Origin: Steromphala cineraria
Lineage: Eukaryota; Mollusca; Gastropoda; Trochida; Trochidae
Length of the DNA stretch: 64,000 nucleotides
Direction of reading: 5' to 3'
NCBI GenBank assembly: GCA_916613615.1
Contig: OU744737.1
Location: 5,476,001-5,540,000 of the forward strand
Position numbers and translations under genes: made by a program
In this document: piece after piece, positions 44,879 to 56,200 of the stretch
How positions within the stretch are numbered: the stretch's first letter is position 1
Layout of the letters: each line of letters opens with the position of its first letter
The notes under the pieces: generated by a model
Seen by the model: the letters and a program-made list of their open reading frames with translations, nothing else
What the model was told of the DNA's origin: nothing
Database searches by the model: none

Positions 44879-45143
44879 TACCGTATTTCCTCGAATAGAC
44901 GCCCCTGGCGTGTATTTTTTCAGGCCCCCTTTACCCCTGGCGTGTATTCGAGGCCGGCGTCTATTTATTTTTTAGTAGGAAACTAATATTATAGATGGTG
45001 TTAAGGGGGAATACTTTATTTCAATTCAACTACGGGAGCATTTTTTAATCAACTTATCACTCGGCGTTTATACTGAGACCCGGCGTTTATATTGAGACCC
45101 GGCGTCTATTCGAGACCCGGGGTCTATTCGAGGAAATACGGTA
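44879..45143. mobile_element. TA-flanked MITE, CCGTATTTCCTCGAATAGACG type
   Basis: TA-CCGTATTTCCTCGAATAGA at the left, TCGAGGAAATACGG-TA at the right. Internal repeats of GAGACCCGGCGTCTATTCG. Shares termini with 11949-12281 but has a different internal word (AGACGCC instead of AAGCGCC). Confidence 0.85.
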
Positions 45144-45193
45144 GTTGAAGTTAAACAGACTTTGGCAACATCAAAGCCATTAGCAGGGCCACA

Positions 45194-45503
45194 GAGAGAA
45201 AAAAACTTCTGCCTCTGTGGTTACTAAAAAGGTTTAGGGCAAAATTAAAAAATATCATGGTTAAGATTACTCTTATTCTAAACATCAAAACATGAATCTG
45301 ATTACATTATTCTGAAAAATATCTCGCAAAATGTTCCAAAAATGGTAAAGTCATTAGAGAAAAAAGAGAGAAAAAAACTTCTGCCTCCAATTTAACTAAA
45401 AACGTTTAGAGCAAAATTAAAACATATCATGGTTAAGATTACTCTTATTCTAAAGATCAAAACATGAATCTGATTACATTATTCTGAAAAATATCTCTCA
45501 AGC
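45194..45503 (+). repeat. Tandem duplication of 172 bp
   Basis: GAGAGAAAAAAACTTCTGCC at 45194 recurs at 45366, followed in both copies by ATCATGGTTAAGATTACTCT and ATGAATCTGATTACATTATT. The copies are about 93% identical. Confidence 0.85.
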
Positions 45504-45751
45504 TGTTTGAGTTGCATTCTAGAAGTATAAGGAAGACAAGAATAATTCTATGGATGAACAACTTATTTATATTCTCAAATAAAGAAGTTGTTTAACCATA
45601 GATTACTGTCTTCAGTATTTCTCAAAAATGGTATTTGTAAATATAAATCAATTGTTTTTGGCCTCTATATGATTTTAATGAGTAATGACAGATCTGACCA
45701 TTAGGATAATATATATATACATGTACAATGGAATGGTTTGATACTAAGCTG

Positions 45752-46114
45752 TTAAAGGGGCAGTAGCACGTTTTTAGGGGGAATATAAGGTGATGTCAGG
45801 AAAATGAAAATTAATGGTTCCAATTGAAAGACAAAGTATTTAAACTAAATGAAGCATTAATAATTCAAATATATAACGTAAGTTTAGCCATGTGATTCCT
45901 TTTTCTTACACAAAATGAATAAAAGGTGTTCACACAAAATGGCCACCAATAGATTTTATGTGAATCGTCAAACATTGTTCTCTGACTATGAATGATTGGC
46001 TTGTGTTATGAGATTTTTGACACTGTCAAAATAATACATTTAGCATTAACTTACAATTATTAGTGAAAATTGTAAAATATAAAATTATTAAAAAACGTGC
46101 TACTGCCCCTTTAA
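45752..46114. mobile_element. TTAA MITE family A, copy 2 (reverse orientation)
   Basis: TTAA-AGGGGCAGTAGCACG at the left and CGTGCTACTGCCCCT-TTAA at the right, perfect inverted repeats of 15 bp. The interior GGTGTTCACACAAAATGG is the complement of that in copies 1 and 3. Confidence 0.9.
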
Positions 46115-46741
46115 TGATAAACATGTGATTGGCAGCCTCTAAATATTTACACACTGCTGACATATATACATCCAAGAAAATGGAGCTAAAAAATTAAGTA
46201 AGATTTCATTATGAAAATTTAGTTGATGAGAAAATTTTAATATATTTTCTTTTGTTATCTTATAAAACACTAGTATTATTTGTGTTGTTTAAAGTGGAAT
46301 TTATAAGAAGATTTAACTAAGTATGTCCAAATTGAAAAAGATTCACTTTGGACCAAGCTTTCAGGTTGACTATTATTCACTGGGGTAATCGCTTCTCTTA
46401 AAGGTTGTTAACTGGAATGCTTTGAATATTCAATAGATTTGAACCTCATAAACACACTCTCAACAACAAAATTCTGAGTAAAAATGGAATGTTTATGAAA
46501 TAGGTTTAATTTGACCTTAGCTTATAAATTTTTTTTATCAAGGTAGTTTTTCTTAGATACAATAAAACTCAAATTTACTTTATATTTCTTTTTTAAAAAA
46601 ACACTGAAAATGTATACTCAACAAAAAAAAGTTAAGGACCACCTATATTCAATATCAAAGCAGTACTACACAAACATTGTATCAAATGCTTCTATATTCA
46701 AACTTAGGGTAGTCCTTAACTCTTGTTTAGTGTATTTAACA

Positions 46742-47069
46742 TACCGTATTCGTCCTATTAAGCGCCCCCTATTACAAAGTTCCATATAACAGAGCGCCCC
46801 CCTCCCCCCCCCCCCTTCATACGTAAAATGGCCTAACTCTACTGCTTTTCCAATAGTTTTTATTTATCCGGGGCTGTGAATGTGTAGTTGCACTGAATTT
46901 CAACGATCGACCTACTTTCATTCTTGTTCAGAATCCCGACAAGTGCTAGTTTAGCTTGTCTATAACGTATTCCTAATAAGCGCCCCCCTTTCTGGGGTAT
47001 CCTAATAAGCGCCCCCTTTGGATTTTTTAAAGCTAAGCGCCCGGGGCGCTTAATAGGACGAATACGGTA
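46742..47069. mobile_element. TA-flanked MITE, CCGTATTCGTCCTATTAAGCG type
   Basis: TA-CCGTATTCGTCCTATTAAG at the left, CTTAATAGGACGAATACGG-TA at the right, with internal CCTAATAAGCGCCCCC repeats and a C-rich tract at 46800-46815. Ends 50 bp from the last exon of the lachesin-like gene. Confidence 0.85.
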
Positions 47070-47118
47070 TATAATCCTGACTGTTAGATTAATAAATTTA
47101 AAAGTAGAAAATGGCTGA

Positions 47119-47249
47119 TCATGAGTAGTTGATGAAGAGGAGGATGACGTTGATGACGACAGCGATGACGGCAGCGGTTGATGACCTGAGGATGGCGGAC
47201 TTTGACGTGGGCAAAGAGGGGCAGTTTGGACCTTGACACTCGGTCGTTT
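47119..47249 (-). CDS. Lachesin-like exon 7: C-terminus with GPI signal
   Basis: Acceptor TTCTTATTTCAG. It encodes ETTECQGPNCPSLPTSK, then the hydrophobic tail and TGA. The two cysteines in ECQGPNC resemble the short cysteine-containing linker seen before the GPI site in lachesins. Confidence 0.82.
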
Positions 47250-50200
47250 CTGAAATAAGAATGATTCTCATGGGGTCAGCTGACTTGAGACAATTTCAAT
47301 GTCGATAGATCAACATCCTGTCTCAGGGAACGAACGTTATGCTAACTCCACTAATCTGTACCCTGGGCTCAGAAGTTAGATTCGCTCACGCGGCCCAACT
47401 TGGGATATAGCCAATCAAATCATTTTCTCGTTGAAATTTTATCGAGAAGGTGGCGAGAAAATGATTTGATTGGCTCATATGACACGCTTCCGAAGGTAAT
47501 AATTTCTTTATTATCTATAAAATCCCCATTTTTTCCCTAGGAAATATCTAGAAAACAGGCCGCTTCCCTTAAACCCGCGACAATGACGTCATGAACAATG
47601 TTTTTATGATGTCATGTGAAAATATACAGGAACTCGCACTACAACAATTGTTGCAAGGCAAAAGTGATATTCGCACAATGTGCTCATTTTGAAAATATAT
47701 CACTACCTTTTTTTTCAACCCTATGGATTATATGATAAAACATATGATGAGTCAATATCTCACACCACTGACTGATATCTGTACAAGACTTATCTCACTG
47801 GTAACAGAAGTCAGCATATATTTTCAATAACATAGTGGAAACTGTCAAATGGCAAACTTACAAATTCATGAAGGTATATTAGTTATTGTTAATTTTGGTC
47901 CAGGACAGTAACTTTTTGAGCTTTTCTTAAATTCTGCCATTAAATATTGAAAACTCCACTTTCCAGACTTTTTGTAATAAACTATTGTTACATGTATTGA
48001 AATTGCAATTCAATGTCTTTACTAGGCCTACGGACTAAATTTCCATTTTTCCCTTGTCAACATCTTGAAAAAAAGGCTTGGCGCAGGGGTTTGAAACTGA
48101 CATGGGCGGAGACCAGAAACAAACTACTTTTTTTTCTAGGCCTAAGAGATTAATTGAAAGTCAATTTCAAAACTCACTTAAAAACCTTTCTCTTCACTGA
48201 AGCATATGTATAATCAAGCATATATATATATATGTGTCCATCTTTAACTATAAATAGTTTTTTCCTTGTATTAATGACTTTTCCTTGTACAGCGCCGGTG
48301 AGCAACAATTGTGATGGTACTAGGCGCTATATAAGTTAATTATTATTATTATAATCTGTGTATACTCACCGAACATTGTTATGATCTCCTCGCTAGATCC
48401 CTTGGTGTTGGTCGCTATACAGTAGTATTCCGTGTAGTCGTTTGCCTGAACGTTCTTCACCTTCAGCGTGTACCACTGTTCCCCGGCCTTTAGGTTTTGG
48501 TTGTCCGTTGTCTGTTTGTTGAAATCGAATTTGTCGTTGTCTGTGATAGGTGTACGACCGCCGTTCACAAGTCTCTCCCATTTCACGGTCGGAGACGGAT
48601 ATCCTGAAGATTATCAATCGTTGAAATTACCTTATTTATTGATTTATGGGAGAAATATATATCATAAAACAGGGGGGAAAAATAAAGAAAATTTCTCTGA
48701 AGAAGGTGTAAGTTTTCTAAAATGTTTCAGGTAATAGATCCAGAAATGTTTAATATAGCTCAAATTCAAGCTCTTCTTTTTAGTTCTTGGTAAACTTTGG
48801 CAACATAACTTGGGTAATACTGAGTATTTCCAATTTTCAAAATTTCGTTATGAGATTCTGTAAATCAAGTAACTTTTGACGAATTCAAACGATAAAAATT
48901 TCATCCTTTTCTCACCCTGTGCGATACACTCCAGCTTGGCATCAAATCGTCTGTTCTGTGCTTGTCCCACAGAATCTTGTACAACCCGTACTGTCGGGGC
49001 GTTGAAAACAAGAACTTCAGCCAAATGTTGAGCTGGAGGTTTGATGTTGTTGTCCGCGACACAGCGATAGACTCCACCCATCCCAACTGTGGTCTCCCTC
49101 AAGGGAAGTATAGCACCCTGTGGAGCAAAGAAAACATTTTATCAATTTTGACCGCCACAACTCAGTCTGATTAAAATCGATTGTGATTCGAGGAAAAAAA
49201 GTGTTAAAATATTGTCTCATTTTAATAAGTGCCCCCTCTTTCCAATTTTTAACCGCCCAGGGCACTTAAAAGGTTGAATCCGGTATATGACAATCACAAA
49301 CCTACCCTGAACTGCGCTCCCCCAGTGGGGAGTCTAAACCCGTCCGAGCGTGTCCAGGTGATGTTTGGAGCGGGGATCCCGGTTGCGGAGCACGTCAGGT
49401 TGGAGTTAGTTCCTTGATCAACCACTAACACTGTTGTAGTCTCGCCAGGTCGGATTGTCGGCGCAACTGGAAATATTAAATAATCAGGTTTAAACATGGT
49501 TCATAAAGCTGAAACAAGATAAAATTCCAGTACTTTTCAAGGACATTTTACCATTTTCAAGTACATATATTTGCAAATCTATCTGTTTCGATGCCGCCAT
49601 TTTCTGGCGCAACTGGAAATATCAAATAATCAGGCAACTAGACATCTTGAACTTTATCCGATTTGTATCTTGAATTATCACTTTTACTTGCTACATAAAA
49701 AGTATCCTCTATGTATTATTGACGTGTTTGTTTGAATGTCAACATTAAACAGGGCACCTGAGGTGAGGTGATGTGGGGTTTATCATTGCTTTCAAGAGAG
49801 TTTTCACTTATATAGCGGCTGCTAGTAACTGCGAGAGAAAGCCCGCAACGCAATAATCAATTGTGGCTATGCATTGAGGTGAACGAGACACCTGACTTAG
49901 TCACAAGTCATCAGATGAGATCATAATGATACCAGGAACCCCATCAATTTTAAAATGCATCTTCAAATCATATAATACAGATTAGAAAATAGAACTTTTG
50001 AGTAGGGGTCACATATTTGAAGGCATTTTTGAAGAACAAATCTAACTTTTAACCCTTTTTACTGAAATAGTTAATTTACAGCGTGAAAATATTACAAGGC
50101 ACATAATTTCAGTAGAATATAATGATAAAAATAATATTCTATTCGTCCCAACTTGGCTCCCATAATCTTTTGACCATATTGCACTATTGACCTCTCAAGT

Positions 50201-53200
50201 TGCTCTACGATAAACAAGCCAAAGAAGTACCTTAAAGGGGCAGTAGCACGTTTTTTGATAATTTTATAATTTGAATTTCTCACTGATAATTGTAAGTGAA
50301 TGCTAAATGTATTATTTTGACAGTGTCAAAAATCTCATTACACAAGCTAATCATCCATAGTAAGAGGACAAAGAATGAAGATTCACATCAAATCCATTGG
50401 CGGCCATTTTTTTGTGAACACCTTTAAATCATTTTGTAAGAAAAAGGAATCGCATGGCTAAACTAACCGTTATATATACTGGAATTATTACTGCTCCATT
50501 TAGTTTAAATACATTGTCTTTCAATTGAAAAAATTAATTTTCATTTTCCTTCCATCACCCTATATTCCCCTTAAAAACGTGCTACTGCCCCTTTAAAGCA
50601 GTATGAGAGAACTACTAACACCTTCATGCATTTCTAAACAAGAAGACATAGTCATCAACATCCCCCGCCAGATTTGTTCTTATTTTAAATTAAGTGAGAA
50701 CCTTCTCCTAAATACTCGAGTGTACTCAAAAATATCATGACACCAAACTCCGGAAAGAATATTTGCGCAGTTCTGATTTTCGAACTCTATCAAGGTATTG
50801 ATACCCTGAAGGCACACAAAAAATTTGATAATCCTACCTTTAACAGTTTCTGAGAAAAATTGGCTCCTTTAACACGGACGGACGGACGCATGGACAGACG
50901 CACAGACGGACGGAGCTCAAACCTATATCCCCCTTCCACTTCGTGGCGGGGGATAATAACTAGCCAGTACTCGAGGGGTCAGACTCAACTTGGATCCAAA
51001 TACTCAAAATTTTCTCCTACTCATGCATGTTTGTATTTTTTAGCTCAAAGTCGGCTCTTGCCTTTCCTAAAAACCTTGAATTGATGTATAATCTTGATAT
51101 TATAACATATGTTTTGACTCTAAAATGGTCCTATATAGAGTAATTTTGACATTAATGTCTGGAAATGGTTTTGTTGATCACCTGTCTTCACACAAAAATA
51201 GTTACAGACAGACAGACTGAAATAACTTGACAAATTAACAGTGATATAAACTTTTCGAGCCCTTGAGTTCAGGAAAATGGGCTCAAGTACTTGAGTACCC
51301 TTTGAAGCCCTTGATTAACCAGACTCATTTCACAGTCAATCATTAGCTAAAAACCAGGCAAATACTGAGAAAACAATCATGAGATTTCACAAGGCCTCAA
51401 AATGAATACTCTAATATGAAAGCAGAATTTAATACAACATAAAATTTACCTTGCACTGTAAGAATACCAATCTTGCTTGGCCACTTTTCATAGTCGAGCG
51501 CTTGAATCTTGACGTAGCAGTTGAACCGGCCGGCATCTTGTTGACGAAGACGCCTTATAATCAGCATGTAGGTCAGACGATTCTCTGGGCCCCGTCGCTG
51601 TACCTCATACTTCCTCTTCCCCCCCTCGATGGGATTGTACGAGAGATCGATGCTGTCATCTAAACTGATGACTTGTTTAGTGTCCACGTGTTCCCACACC
51701 ACCTGTCAAAATAATTTACTTTGTTATGAAGGTAGTTCGAGATATATGCCATTTAGATTATTATCATTATTATTATATGGATATTTGTGTAGCTCGCATA
51801 TCCAACCACTTGTGGTTGCTCAAGGCGCTTACATTGTTTCCCTTGGTCAATGGCATTCTTTTACAGTCCATTCATTTTTCCAATTCAACTCCCTGGGGAG
51901 TATTCAACCGGCATCCATATGTGGCGCTCAGGTTAGGGACCATTCTAATCCTCACAAGGTACCCATTCACAGCTGGGTGAACTGAGACACATAGTCACAG
52001 CAGTTTGTCCAACACTGCTGAACGCTGATAACTGACAGCTCGGCGTATGCACGTGTTCATGTATCCATCATTCAGCCACTGACATGAGCTCGTGGGATTT
52101 TTTGTTGCACTACACACTAGGGCTCCAGGGTGACACTTATAGAGTTCTAACAGAGGTGAACTCTAGGTGTTTACACCTTGGCCAGGATGGGATTCAAACC
52201 CCGGACCTCAGCAACATGAGATCGCCTCTCTTGCCGACTGAGCTATCCCGTACCCTCAGTCAGTTCAATTAGTGAACAAATGTAACAATGTTATATTTGG
52301 GATCACATTATCTTGAATACAAATCCATAACTTTTTCCGGCCAAGTCCCATGCAGGATTCACCCTCAGAGTCAGGCAACACCGCCATTTTATTGGATGGC
52401 AAAATGGGCGAGTTGGTTAGCTGTTGGTATGGTCATTGCTGGCGGTGTTGCTTGACTCTGAGGGTGTGGGCTCGAATCCCGCATAGGTTTCGCCCAAAAA
52501 AGTACAAGAATCTGTACTATTCAAGATAGTGTGATCCCAAATATTACATTGTTACATGAAGGTTTTTGTTAAAAATAAAAAGCTCTTTACTCTGTACCTA
52601 CGGTAATCAGGGCCTATATTTTCAAGCTCTCTTAGTGATAAGTAGGGATATCACAATACACCGTGGCAACGATGCATCGTCCTGGTACAGTTCACGATAC
52701 AATACAAGATACAGTCAACTGTATCGCGATACAAATTTTAGTTAATACCGTAAACCTTTTTGTGAATATCTTTCAATTTTTTTGGTGAAAATCAAGTCAA
52801 GAAATCCAGAGTAAGTTAAATTCCTTGTAAAGATAACTTTTATATAGCATTAAATGACTTTTTCATGAAAAAGATGTGTTTAAATGCTGGTTACTCAGAT
52901 AAGTCTCTTTAGAAATATAATAAATTTAGATACCTGAATTTTTATCTCACAGTAATATTGTTGCATTTAGCGTATCGTGATATGTATCGTATCGTGACCT
53001 CAGTATCGTATCGCAAGGTACCTGTATCGTGACATCCCTAGTGATAAGATAGTCTTTAGTACCATACATTACATTGACTTACGACTATCTTAGCACTAAG
53101 AGAGTTTTAAAAATCAAGGCCCACTATTTCACCATTAGATCACTCTTATATGAAATAATAGATTTGGTTTAAATTTTCAATGTAAAGGGAAAAGGTAAAC

Positions 53201-56200
53201 GAAACCTTTTATAAATATGTCTAGGTTTATTGGTGAGGCGAGGTGATGTGGGGTTTATCGCCGCTTTCAAGAGCGCGGTGGTGTAGTGGTTAGCGTGCTG
53301 GCCTATCATGCCAAAGACCCGGTTTCGAATCCAGGTAGAGACACCAAAGATTTGTGACCTGGGCTTTACACCGTGTTGTGTCCTTGGGCAAGGCACTTCA
53401 TCCACATTGCACTCAGTCTACCCAGCTGTACAATTGGGTACCTGAATACGGGAAGTACGGACCTATGTGGTCGCGCGGAGCGCTTAGTAGCGGCTTTGAA
53501 AGTACAATTTCCTTCAGGGTGATAATGTACAGCCAATGAGCAGTGCTTGGACTGGATATTAGGCTTTAAAATGTTCATTATAAGAGTATTTCACTTATAT
53601 CGCGGCTGCTAGTATTATTGCAGGGAGAAAGCCCACAACACTATTGTGGCTATGCATTGCGGTGAAACCTGCGAGCATCGCGTGGAACTAGCAACCATGG
53701 GTGATACTGCACTGTAATTTAGTGTAGCATTGCACCCAAACCTGACTGCGTGTAGAACAGTTCTCTACTGCAGACAAAGTTGCCGAGCCCCTGGCGGGAT
53801 TCGAACCACGGACCTCCTGATCCGAAGTCGAATGCGCTAACCACTGCGCTATCGCGCCCCCAGGTTTTTTCGGAACAAAGGGCTGGATTATCGTGGACAG
53901 TTTCAAACAGACTAGCTCAAAATAATCATATTAATATTAATTTTGATAGATAATATTATATTTATTATTGCCCACTCACAACGTGTGATTGCTTGTAGGC
54001 GACGGTACAGTTGAGTCTGGCTGTGCGACCGACTGGTTTTACTTCAGGCCAGATCTCATCCACTATCTCTGGTTCCTGGGCAGAAACTGAATAAAAAAAA
54101 TAGTTTTGTAGCAAAAAAATGTAGAAAATGCATGAACTAAACAACTTTCCTTATTTCTTTGAGAGGCATTTAAGAAGCTGGAATGACAATAATGCAGAGG
54201 AATATATGGATGACAACTTCTTTGTTAACTGTATGCGACATTTCGACACAGATTCTCTGAATAAAATGAACAAAGAAGTTGTCATCCATATATTCCTCTG
54301 CATTATACAATGAACAAAGAAGTTGTCATTCATATATTCCTATGCATTAACTTTCCTTATATCATGTTGACATGGTTTTTGAGTAGAACATGTAAAATCA
54401 AAATTAAATTCAAAATAAACAAGCAGCTGACATGGTCGAGCTATATCCCCCGCAAATTGCACAATATGTATAGGTTTTCCGTATCATATTTCTGATTAAT
54501 TTTTGTCGCACAAAATAACACATTTTTTCCAGGATATGAAAGAAACTTTTCTAATAAAAAAACTAAATCATACCAACTTTATGTTCACTGTTGGTCATAA
54601 TTCGAGTTAACTGACAAAATTAAAATCAAACAAATGAATTTATGTATTATGTATTTGGATCTCCAAGATCAATTTGATCATACTTAAACAAACATATTTT
54701 CAAAATTGTTCTTCATGACACAGCAACATATGATTTTGTATCTCCATAACAAATTTGATTAAAATGTGATGATTAGTTTAGTTGTGAGATAGACAGGACT
54801 TGTAACAGATTTCAAACAGAGTCCTCATTTTTGGCCAAAAAAGGCAAAATTTATTAAAAAAAAATTCAAAATTGTTCTTCATGACACACCTTCAGATGAT
54901 TATGTATCTTCATATCAAATTTGATCAATATGTGATGATAACATACTCCATATCAAATTTGATCAATATGTGATGATTAGATTAGAAGTTGTGAACCGGA
55001 CGGGACTTGTAACAGTTTACCAACAGAGTCCTCATTTTTTGCCAAAAAAGGCAAAGTTTTATAAAAATATTTTCAAAATTGTTCTTCATGAAACACCTTC
55101 AGATGATTATATATCTCCATATCAAATTTGATCAATATATGATGATTAGTTTAGAAGTTATGAGCCGGACAGGACTTGTAACAGTTTTCCAACAGAGTCC
55201 TCATTTTTTGCCAAAAAAGGCAAAATTTTATAAAAATATTTTCAAAATTGATCTTCATGACACACCTTCAGATGATTATGTATCTTCATATCAAATTTGA
55301 TCAATATGCGATGATTAGTTTAGAAGTTATGAGCCGGACAGGACTTGTAACAGTTTTCCAACAGAGTCCTCATTTTTTGCCAAAAAAGGCAAAAAAAAAT
55401 TAAAATATTTTCAAAATTGTTCTTCATGACACACCTTCAGATGATTATGTATCTTCGTATCAAATTTTATCAATATATGAAGATTAGTTTAGAAGTTGTG
55501 AGCCGGACGGGACTTGTAACAGATTTCTTACAAAATTTACCACTTTTTCTCCAAAATCCTAATATTTTATGTAGATTTTCAGAAAATTGTTTCTCATGAC
55601 ACATTATTACATGTTTCTTCATGTCCATGACGAATTTGAATTGAAATGGTTGATTAGTTACAAAGTTATGAGTCGGACACAAAGTGTAACGGACGGACGG
55701 ACGGTACCCATTTTAATACCCCCTGCAACTTCGTTGTTGCGGGGGATAAAAAAAATATTGTATCAAAAATTACTATTTTAGTACTCAAGCTAATATTTTT
55801 TTCCCTCAAACATACCCTTTACTTTAATCAATTCATATTTTAATAGTAATTGTGGTATTCATGCAGGAATCTTTTTTTATCTTCTTTTCCCTGGATACAT
55901 AATAGCTATAGTTTACCAAGCTAAGTTTTATTTGTGGCTTTTAAGGTTTTTTGATAAGCTAAATGCCCTTCCACATGCCACATGGGTCAAGGGGTTATAA
56001 ACTTTCAACTCTTCTTTATTGTGTAATCAGATGTTCAAGATAACAAATGGAAGGTTGATTCCAAGACAGTGATTTTCTTAATATAGTTCATAATTATTAT
56101 GGGTTTTATACTATCAAATGTTGATGTTTAAATGATTGCTGCCAAAACCTGCCAAAATATCTTATACAAAAGGAAAAGTGCATTATACTCATAACCTTTC

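Noticed and set aside
53688..53906. 72-codon minus-strand frame containing GAIAQWLAHSTSDQEVRGSN
   Set aside because: This is the well-known accidental translation of a tRNA-derived SINE head (S2).
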